DNA of 64,000 nt from Hamadaea sp013361475 (GTDB lineage Bacteria > Actinomycetota > Actinomycetes > Mycobacteriales > Micromonosporaceae): assembly GCF_040654195.1 (NCBI RefSeq), contig NZ_JBFAHM010000011.1, positions 62,001-126,000 of the forward strand. The letters are read 5' to 3'. Shown here piece after piece: positions 9,601-19,000 of this stretch (its first letter is position 1; every line of letters starts with the position of its first letter). The notes beneath the pieces were generated by a model, which saw only the letters and a program-made list of their open reading frames with translations, made no database searches and had not been told where the DNA came from. The translations under genes and the position numbers were made by a program.

Positions 9601-9783
9601 CTGGCCCGGCAATGGCAATTCGAGCTGGTCGAGGCTGAGGCGCTCGGTGCGCTGGCGGCGGTCGCGCGGGCGGAGGGAGACCCCGGGCGAGCGCGTGAAC
9701 TCACCGAGCTGGCCGCTGGACGGCTGGTGGTCTGTGGTCTGCCGCCGGATCGGCATCGCCGATTCCTCGTCGGCAGACCGTGA
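6649..9783 (+). CDS. AfsR/SARP family regulator: winged-helix, BTAD, NB-ARC and TPR domains
   Basis: A 1,044-residue STAND-type transcription activator. The start at 6649 (MRFLMLGALDVLVSG) matches the family N-terminus; an in-frame ATG at 6592 adds 19 atypical residues. Residues 1-90 are the OmpR-like DNA-binding domain (LLWGEDKPASAAANLRTYAH), and 95-245 the bacterial transcriptional activation domain ending in GLDPHPRLQALYQDIL. The NB-ARC ATPase starts near 285 with Walker A GMSGVGKTALA and has LIVLDNARTADQV as Walker B region. About 650-1,030 are TPR repeats. It lies directly upstream of the giant RHS gene in the same direction. An intervening hairpin suggests separate transcription, but the RHS locus is the obvious candidate target. 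Confidence 0.93.
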   Translation: MRFLMLGALDVLVSGVPMPLGSVKQRLLLTALLLSPNEVHRTGELADLLWGEDKPASAAANLRTYAHRLRQTLRDEPGGPSRLHSQGGGYLLRVEPGERDLDEFDRAAQQGRQALIAGDLPTAEHWLGRALDLWQNGLLDGLELPAELARRVAYLEEQRLLVEEDFIQIHLDRGAATEMIGRLRQRVERHPLREGAWRQLMTALYQSGDAVGAVSAYLAARRTLADRMGLDPHPRLQALYQDILHHNPQLAAGDQPSVAEPGLVLEPAQLPADVAAFTGRAGELRQLDDLRIPSGPAVYVITGMSGVGKTALAIRWAHHVKDQFPDGQLYIDLRGYAAEPPRTPLDALTQFLRALGVPSVRVPMDADEAAALFRTMSAHRRMLIVLDNARTADQVRPLLPGGPGCRAVVTSRDRLTGLVARENARRVSLRPFSPGEAVGLLESVLHGPRRHRQDDLSRLAEACGHLPLALRIAAAKLTEHPDEDLVGYVDQLTAQGRLRQLAVDDDGQSSMAAAFEASYRSLPVAAQRVFRLLGAAPGGDVTAYSMAAMAGLGLAEAAGLLDVLVNAHLAEPRGRDRYGLHDLLREYARGLAETGREVPGAVARLCSFYLATINNAAATLYAHTIRLPEGAGHTSAAAQNLADAGAARRWLDDELPSIVAVIGFCAQSGPTQMTWLLTDALRGYLWIRRPVAEWLHAASLGLAAAEAQGQHAATAAMHLSLGQGCRVAGRIADADEHLRRAIVAAGDSGWDDVQASASTQLAVAYAGRGASREAEDLLERALTIYGRTGRRSSEAVVLTNLGTLHFLLGDLRKSVAFGRRALDLYRQTGNPSGEATVLCNLGIDLALLGETATAREHLAAGMRIADDLQDPLSQALGEQGLSLVAAEDGDHEEALRHADAAIDFARLAGDPGHAVRCAVEAALLRMDLGDASADAAAELNRLHHEATAVGNSHAAAVALIGLGRAYLRDGRFADATRKLRQAQELARQWQFELVEAEALGALAAVARAEGDPGRARELTELAAGRLVVCGLPPDRHRRFLVGRP

Positions 9784-9820
9784 GGCGTCCGCGAGGCTGA
9801 GCAGCCCGCGGCAGTCGCTG

Positions 9821-9855
9821 CGCGCCAGGCGCCCCGGTGCGGGACGCCTGGCGCG
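9821..9855 (+). terminator. Strong hairpin between SARP and RHS genes
   Basis: CGCGCCAGGCG (9821-9831) and CGCCTGGCGCG (9845-9855) make a perfect 11-bp stem, with three more possible inner pairs, 38 nt after the SARP stop codon and followed by TTCGCGTT. Confidence 0.75.
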
Positions 9856-9928
9856 TTCGCGTTGCGAGCCGGGTGCCGGACAGTTCAGCCAGGAACGGGA
9901 CGCGGTTGAACTCACCGCCGCCGATAAC

Positions 9929-9947
9929 AATTCGATGAAGACGAATT
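9929..9947. promoter_or_regulatory. Inverted repeat in the RHS promoter region
   Basis: AATTCG-N7-CGAATT occurs about 85-100 nt before the RHS start, in a locally AT-rich patch (roughly 9923-9950) unlike the surrounding coding DNA. It is a candidate operator or promoter element. No -10/-35 pair can be assigned confidently. Confidence 0.3.
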
Positions 9948-10030
9948 TTCTACGCGCGCGCCGAGATATCTACATGGGTGCATCGCATGTGGGCGATGTG
10001 ATCCAGACGAGGTGTGCGCGGAGGTCCGTG

Positions 10031-13000
10031 ATGCGTGGCGGCTACCCCGAACTGCTCAGGCGATCCCGGACGACTCGGTCGCGGCGCATACGGCTCCTTG
10101 CTCTGTCGCTGTCCGGGCTGCTGCTGTTCACCACAGCGGCCAGTGGGGTGTCGGGCATGCCCTGGCTGTCCCGGCCCGGCGCCACCGGCGTATCGCAGGA
10201 CGCCGCCGCGTCGCCGCAGCAGCAATGGGCCGGCGTGAAGGGATCCGGTGACGCGTCCGGCGGCAGCGGTGGGCAGAAGAAGGTCAACCGCGTCATCCCC
10301 GCCTCGCAGCGGTCCCGCTACCCGCAGCACGAGCTGACCCGGGACCCGGTCGCCCCGGCCAACGTAGCGTCGGTCGCGACGGCTCCGGCGGTCAAAGCCC
10401 AGGGCTATCAGGCGGCCACCAGCCAGGAGCTGTCCGACCGGCGCGACGCGTACCAGCAGGTGTATGCGAATGCCGACGGGACGCAGACGACGGTCTTCTC
10501 CACCGCGCCGGTCAACTACCGCACCGCCAGCGGTGCGTGGGCGCCGATCGACTCCCGGCTCTCCGGCGACGCCGTCTCGGGCTGGCGCAACAACGCCGAC
10601 GAGGTACGCATCGGATTCGCCGGCCGGGCCGACGCGCAAGCGCTGGCCGCCTTCACCGTCCCGGGTGGGCAGTCGGTCGCGTACGGGCTGTCGGGAGCGG
10701 CCGCCGTCAGCGGTGCGGCGGACGGGTCCCAGGTGACCTACCGGAACGTGTTGCCCGGCATCGACCTGGAACTCCAGTCGCTTCCGGGCGAGCTGAAGGA
10801 GACGCTGGTCCTGCGTACGCCGAACGCCGCGGGCAGTTACGACTTCCCGCTGCGGCTCGACGGGCTGTCCGCGTCGGTGCGCGACGGCGCGGTGGTGCTG
10901 GCCGACTCCGGTGGCGCCGTCCGGGCCGTGATCCCGCCGGGCTATGTCGTCGACGCGGCCGGACGTGCCGCACCGTCGGCCGCGGTTCGCTACGAGCTGC
11001 TGACGCTCGCCGGTTCGCCGGTGTTGCGGCTCGGCGTCGCCGATTCCTGGCTGCGCGATCGCGCCCGGGTCTTCCCGGTACGCGTCGACCCGACCGTCAA
11101 ACTGCCGGTCGCCAGCGACCGCGCGGACTCGGCGATGTACGTCAGCGGCTCCACTTCCGCCTCCGGCTCCAGCGAACTGAGGGTCGGCACCGTCAACGGG
11201 GTCAACACCGCTTCCTACCTCAAGTTCGACGGGCTGGTGGACCGGCTGCGGTATCACACGATCTTCGGCGCACAGCTGCTGGTGGTCAACTACGACTCCG
11301 ACTCGTGCTCGGCCCGCCCGGTGACGGTTCATCCCGTGACGGCGTCCTGGAGTCCGGGCACGGGCTACTCGTATCCCGGTCCGTCGGTGGGTGGTGCGCT
11401 GGCGCGTAAGTCGTTCGCGCACGGCTACGTCGCGTTCGGCGAGAACTCGTCGAAGTGCCCGGCGGCGGGGGAGGTGTTCGACCTCGGCGGCTCCGGCGCG
11501 GACCTCGTGCAACGGTGGGTCAACGGCGAGCAGGCCAACTACGGCCTTTCCCTGCGGGCGCTCACGGGGGCGTTGAGCGGCAAGCGGTTCGCCGGGCCGT
11601 CGACGGCCAACCCGCCGCGGCTGTACGTGACGCACAGTCCGTACAACGCCTCCTACAAGATCGCCAACCCGGTGCCCAACCCGCCGGTGTTGCAGAACCA
11701 GGACGGCCGGGTCAGCGTGACGGTCACCAACCGCAGCGCCGAAGCCTGGTCCGCGGGCAGCTACTACCTCGCCTATCGCGCGTACAACGCGAGGACGGGT
11801 GCGGCGGTGGGCCAGCAGCGCGCCGCGGACCTGACCGGGACGGTCGCTCGCGGGGCGAAGGTGACGCTCAGCGCGACCATCAAGCGGCTGCCGCCGGGCC
11901 GGTATTTCCTCGACTTCACCATGGTCCGCACCGGTGGGGTGGTCTTCACCGACCATCAGGTGCCGCCGGCGCGCATGGTGCTGGAAGTGATCGACATCCC
12001 GCCGGTGGTGCAGGAGCTGTATCCGCCCAACGGGTACTCGGCGCAGACGCTGTCGCCGCAGCTGTGGGCGCGGGCGGTCGACATCGACGCGCCGCCCGGC
12101 ACGACGCTGAGCTACAAGTTCGAGGTCTGCCAGCAGACCTCGACCGGTGGCACGACCGGCTGCTTCGACTCGGGCTTCCAGGCCAAGACGGCCTGGACCG
12201 TGCCCGCCGGCAAGCTGTCGTGGAGCAAGACCTTCGTCTGGCGGGTCATCGTCAAGGACGGCACCAACGAGACGCCGTCGCCGCGGACGACGGTGCTCAC
12301 CGCCGTCCCGCAGCCCGAGATCACCTCCCGGATCGCCGGATCGGGGGCCGCGGAGCAGGACCGCGAGTTCGACGCGCAGACCGGCAACGTCTCGACCGTC
12401 GCGATGGACGCCACGGTCAGCACGGTGGGTCCCGAGCTCAACCTGGTACGCACCTACAACAGCCTGGATCCCCGGCGCGACAGCCTGTTCGGAGCGGGTT
12501 GGTGGACCCGATACGACATGCGGGTCGTGGCCGACGGCGACGGGTCGGGCAACGTCACCGTCACCTATCCGGACGGTCAGCAGGTGCGGTTCGGCAAGAA
12601 CCCCGACGGCACCTTCGCCGCCCCCACCGGCCGGACCGCGTCGCTGACCTGGAACGGCACCCTGTGGGTGCTGACCGACAAGGCGAAGATGGTCTACCAG
12701 TTCTCCGCCGCCGGTCGCCTGATGAAGATCACCGACGCGGCCCTGCGCTCGGTCGTGCTGACCTACAACACCGCCGACGGCAAGCTGGCCCGCGCCCGCG
12801 TCTCCAACAGCCAGACCAACACCCTCGGCCGGTCGATGCTGTTCACCTGGTCCGGCAACCACATCGCCACCGTCGCCACCGACCCGGTCGGCGGCATCGC
12901 ACCGACGTGGACCTACACCTACAGCGGCGACCAACTCACCTCCGTGTGCGCGCCCGGCAACGCCTGCACCCGGTACGCGTACATGGCCGGGTCGCACTAT

Positions 13001-16000
13001 CGGAGTGGGGTGCTGGACGCCAAACCGGAGTCCTACTGGCGGCTGGGTGAGGCGCAGGGGGTGGCCGCCGCCAGTGAGGTCGCGGTCAACCTGGGCAAGG
13101 ACTCCGCCACCTATGCCAACGTCACGCTGGCCACGGCGGGCGCGTTGACGGGTACGCAGGAGACCGCGGCCGGCTTCAACGGAACCTCGTCCACCGTCAC
13201 GCTGCCGAAGGGCGCGCTGAAGAAGTCCCGTGACGGCGCGGTCGAACTGTGGTTCAAACCGGCCGCCACCGGTGGCGGCGGGCCGCTGCTGGGCTATCAG
13301 GACAAGGACTTGAGCGCCACGTCCACCACCGGTGTGCCGCTGCTCTATGTGGGCACCGACGGCAAGCTGTACGGGCAGTTCGGCGGCCCGGCGATCGCAC
13401 CGCTCGTGTCCACCGCGACCGTCAACGACGGACGCTGGCACCACGCCGTGCTGTCGGTGATGGGCGGGACCCAGACGCTGTGGCTGGACGGCGCGAAGGC
13501 CGCCGAGCGTACCGGCGCCTCGGTCGAGCATTCGCTGCTCACCTTCAACCAGGTCGGGGCGGCGTACGCCACCACGCCCACGTCCTGGCCCGGCTGGGGT
13601 TCGGCGTCGCGGCGCTACTTCGCCGGTGCGATCGACGAGGTGGCCGTCTACTCGCATCCGCTCGGTCAGGCGGCGGTCGCCGCGCACTACAGCTACGCCG
13701 CGGGCGCCAGCCAGCTGTCGTCGATCACGCTGCCCAGTGGCAAGATCGCCGCCGAGTTCGCCTACGACACGGCCGACGACCGGGTCGTCAAGCACACCGA
13801 TCGGCACGGCGGCACCTGGCAGATCGGCACGCCGCTGGTCTTCGGCGGCAGCGACGACCTGCGCCGCAGTGTGCAGATCCTGGACCCGGCGAACCGTCCC
13901 TACCTGTTCGAGTACGACGGTCTGACCGGGCAGCTGCTTCGTTCGGGTTCGCCGCTGGGCTTGGAGACGCGCGAGGAGGACCTGTCCCTGCCGGTCGACC
14001 AGCCGGAGGAGCCGCCGACCGAGGTCTGCACCGCGCCCGACCCGAACGATCCGTCGTTCTGCACCGTCATCCCCGGCGACGCCGGCGGGCCGGTGTTCGT
14101 CCGGCACCCGCTGGACGGCATGGCGATCCGCACGTTCGAGTACGACGACGACGGCAACCAGACGGTGGTGACCAACGAGAACGGCGACGCCGTCCGGATG
14201 ACCTACGACGGGCGGGGCAACGTCACCTCGACGCGGACCTGCCGCACGTCGACCGCCTGCTTCACCAGCTACTCGACGTATCCGGCGACGGTGACCGACC
14301 CGTTCGACCCGCGTAACGACCTGCCGACCGAGACCCGCGACGGCCGCTCCGCCAGCGGGTCCGACACCACCTACCGCACGACGTACGCGTACACGTCGTT
14401 CGGGGAGCTCGCCACCCAGGTGAACCCGGACGGCAGCACCGTGAGCCACACCTACACGACCGGTGGCGAGGCGGCGTACGGCGGTGGCACGGTGCCGGCC
14501 GGGCTGCCGCTGACCACCACCGACGCCCGGGGCAAGATCACCCGGTACGCCTACTACCAGAACGGCGACCTCTACCGCGTCACGCAGCCGTCCGGGCTGC
14601 AGACCATCTACGCCTACGACGCGCTCGGCCGGCTGGCCACCGAGACCGAGATCTCCGACACCTACCCGGCCGGCCTGGTCACCACCTACACCTACGACGC
14701 GTTGTCGCGTCCGGTGTCGACGACCGAACCGGCGACGACCGACACGGTGACCGGCCAGGCGCACCAGAAGAAGTCGACCACGACCTACGACGCCGACGGC
14801 AACGTCACCCGGGTCGAGGTCGACGACGTCGCCGGACCAGACGCGACCCGGGTGAGCACCTGGGAGTACGACGACTTCAACCACCCGGTCCGCATCGTCG
14901 ACGCGGCGGGCAACGAGACCGTGAAGAACTACGACCGGTTCGGCAACGAGACGACGGTCGTCGACGCCAACGGCAACCGTTACGACTACGCGTACACCGC
15001 CCGCAACGCGCTGTCGGAGGTGCGGCTGCGCGACTACAAGGGCGACGGCGGCCCGAGCGTCGGCGACTACCTGGTGCTGCACACGTACGCCTACGACTAC
15101 GCCGGGCGGCTGGCCAGCGACACCGACGCGATGGGCCGGCGGCTGGAGTACCAGTACTACGGCGACGACCTGCTGTACCGCATCGTCCTGAAGAACCTGC
15201 GCAACCCGGACGGGACGACCCGCGACTACGTGGTGGAGGAGGACGCCTACGACGGCGCCGGGAACATGACCCGGCAGACCGCCGCGAACGGCACCCAGGT
15301 CACCCAGCGGACCTTCACGAAGGTCAGCAACCTCGCCAGCGTCGTCACCGACCCCGCCGGCCAGGCGCTGACCGTCAACTACACCTATGACGCGATGGGC
15401 AACGTCACCCGCACTACCAGCACCGGCCGCCCATCCAACGTGCCGTGGATCGTGTCCACCACGACCGAGCAGACCGACTACGTCTACGACGACACGGGCA
15501 ACGCCATCCGGCAGACCATCACCGCCGGGTCGGCCACCCGTGTGAGCACCAGCACCTACGACCAGCGCGGACTGCTCACCTCCACCACCGACCCGCTCGG
15601 CCGCACCACGACCTACACAAATGACGAACTGGGCCGGCGGATCAGGGCGGTCTCCCCGGCGGTGGCCGTCGAACAGGACGGCGGCACGGCCACCACGGTC
15701 ACGCCGACGATCCTCACCGGGTTCAACACCTTCGACGAAGCGGTCAGCTACGCCGACGAGCGCAGCAACGTCACCCGCAACGACTACGACCAGCTCGGCC
15801 GGGTCGTCAGCAGCAGCGCGCCGTCCTACCGGGCGCCTGGTTCGCTCACGCCGGTCCAGCCGACCGTCACCGCCCGCTACGATGCGGCCGGCAACATCGT
15901 CGAGAAGACCGACGGGCTGGGGCACTCCACTCGCTACACCTACGACCAGCTGGGCCGGCTGACGGTCGTCGACGAACCGGGCGCCACCGACACCGAGCGG

Positions 16001-19000
16001 GCCATCACCCGGCGCACCTATACGCGTACCGGTGAACTGCTGTCGGCGACCGGGCCGACCGGTGCGCGGACCGAGGCGACCTACGACGACCTCGACCGCC
16101 AGATCACCTCGACCGTGATCGAGCGCTACCCGACGGCCCGCACGCTGACCACCCGGTACGCGTTCGACGACGCCGGCAACGTCACCTCGGTCACCTCGCC
16201 CGGCGGCAACGTCACTGTCAACGCGTACGACGCGCAGGGCCAGTTGATCCAGGTCACCGATCCGAGTGGGACCCGGATCTCCTACGGCTACGACAGCGAC
16301 GGGCGCCAGGTCCGGGTCAGCGACGGGCTCGGGCGCACCGAGCGGGTGGACTTCGACCCGCTCGGCCAGGTGACCGCCGAGTCGGACGTCGCACCGGACG
16401 GCACGGTGCTGCGCAGCCAGACCTACACCTACGACGCCGTCGGCAACCAACTGTCGTCGACCAGTCCCGGCGGAATCACCACCACCTACGCGTACGACGC
16501 GCTCGACCGGCTGATCCGGCAGGTGGAACCGGTGTCCGACACGGTTTCCCTCACGACCGGCTTCGGCTACGACGCGGCCGGCAACCAGACCCGGTACACC
16601 GACGGGCGAGGCAACCACACCTTCTTCACCTACAACAGCCTGGGCCTGCTCGAGTCGCAGGTCGAGCCGGCGACCACCGCGCATCCCACCGCCGCCGACC
16701 GGACATGGACGCTGACCTACGACGTCAACGGGCAGCCTGTGCGGCTGGCGGCCCCGGGCGGGATCACCACCACGCAGATGTACGACGCCGCCGGGCGGGT
16801 CGTCGCCGAGGCCGGCACCGGGGCGGGCACGCCGCAGCAGACGTTCGGCTACGACATCGGCGGCCGGATGACCCAGGCGACGTCGGCGGCGGGCACCGAC
16901 ACGTTCAGCTACGACGACCGCGGCAACCTGCTCACCTCCGCCGGACGCGGGGGCACGGCCGCTTTCGGTTACGACGCCGACGGGCAGCTGATCAGCCGCA
17001 CCGACGCGGCGGGGACGAGCAATTACGCGTACACGAGGGGCCGGCTGTCGTCGACCCGCGACGGCATCACAGGCGTGACGCAGAAGTACACCTACGACGC
17101 CGCCGGCTTCCTGACGAGCATCGACTACGGATCCGGCCGCGTCCGGTCGGTCACCTACGACAACCTTTCGCGGGTCGCCACCGACACCACCCGCAACGGC
17201 GCCGGCACGGCGGTCGCGTCGATCAGTTACGGCTACGACGTCGACGACCACCTGATGCGCAAGACCACCACCGGCACGGCCGGGGCGGGCGTCAACACGT
17301 ACGCGTACGACAAGGCCGGCCGGCTGACGTCGTGGACCGGGCCGCAGGGCACCGTCGCCTACGCGTGGGACGCCTCCGGCAACCGCACCCGCGCCGGATC
17401 CAAGACCGCCAGCTACGACCAGCGCAACCGGCTGCTGTCGGACACCGACTACACCTACACCTACACGGCGCGTGGCACGCTCGCGTCGCGTACCAGCTCG
17501 GGCTTGACCGAGACCTACACCTTCGACGCGTTCGACCGGCTCACGACCGCCGGGAGCCAGACCTACACCTACGACGCCCTCGACCGGGTGGCCACCCGCA
17601 ATGGCATCACCTTCTTGTACGCGGGCATGGGCGACGACGTCGTGGCCGACGGCTCCGAGCAGTACGCCCGAGGCCCGTCCGGCGAGGTGGTGGGCGTCGC
17701 GAAGGCCGGTGAGGAGTTGCTGGCGATCCGCGACGGCCACGGCGATGTGGTCGCCGGCATCGACCCGGACGACACAGCCCTGTCCCGGGTCGCGGACTCC
17801 AAGGCCTATGACCCGTTCGGTCAGGTGACCGCCACCGAGGGCGACACCGGGCAGCTGGGCTTCCAAGGGGACTGGACCGATCCCGATACCGGCCAGGTCG
17901 ACATGGGAGCCCGCTGGTACGAGCCGGGCACCGGCGCGTTCACCTCGCGTGACACCGTCGACTACGACTCCGGCGACGCGATCCTGGCCAACCGCTACAC
18001 CTACGGCGCGGGCGACCCGCTGGCCAACGCCGACCCGGACGGGAACTGGCCGTCCTGCGGCTGGTGCAAGTCGGTCGTCAACCGGGTGAAGAAGACCGCC
18101 TCCAGCGTCTGGTCGGGGGTGAAGCGCGTCGCCTCGTCCGCCTGGTCGGGCATCCGCCGCGCGGCGAGCTACGTGTGGTCCGGCGTCCGGTCGGTGGCCA
18201 GCTGGGTCGGCTCGGCGGTCCGGCGGGCGGCCAGCGCCGTCTCCTCGGCCGCCAAATGGGTCTACCACAAGGCGAAGAGTGCGGTCCGATGGGTCGGCAG
18301 CAAGGTCAGCAGTGCATACCACTGGGTGAGCCACAAGGTCTCGTACGCGTACCACCGGGTGTCCTCGACGGTCCGCAGCGTGGCGTCGTCGACGGCGGCG
18401 TGGGCTCGGCAGAAGGCCGAGCAGGCGCGCCGGGCGGTGTACGAGGCGAAGAAGCGGATCACCGAGAAGGCCCGCAACGTCATCGAGTACGCCGTCAAGC
18501 ACAACCCGATCAAGGTCGTCGCGGCGGTGCTCAAACCGGTCGTGAACACCGTCAAGAAGGTGGTGTCGGCGGCAGCGCACATACCCGCCGCTGTCGTGGC
18601 CACGGTGCGTGATGTCGTGGTCGACACGGTGAAAGCCGCCAAAGCCGTCTACCAGACGGCGGTGACCGCGGCCGGTGCAGTCGTGCAGACGGTGTCCAAA
18701 GCCGCCGAGGCGGTGGCGGACTTCGCTCAGGCCGCCGCACCGTACGTCAAGACGGCGTTGAGCGTCGCCGCCGACGCGGTGGGCGTCACGGATCTCGTCG
18801 ACTGCGTGACCAAGGGCGACCTGGAGGCGTGTGCCTGGACCGCCGCCACGATCGCCGGGTATGCCCTCGGCGGTGCCGGCGGCGGGGCGGTACGCGCCGC
18901 CCGCGCGGCGAGCCTGGTCGTGCGGCACGGCGACGACGTCGCCGACGTGGTCAAGACCGGCTCGAAGCTCGTCGACGACCTGACGAAGGCCGGCGACGAC

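Noticed and set aside
18101..18397. CRISPR-like spaced repeats
   Set aside because: The 33-nt periodicity is coding, with no constant repeat or spacer structure. No other array-like pattern was seen in the window.
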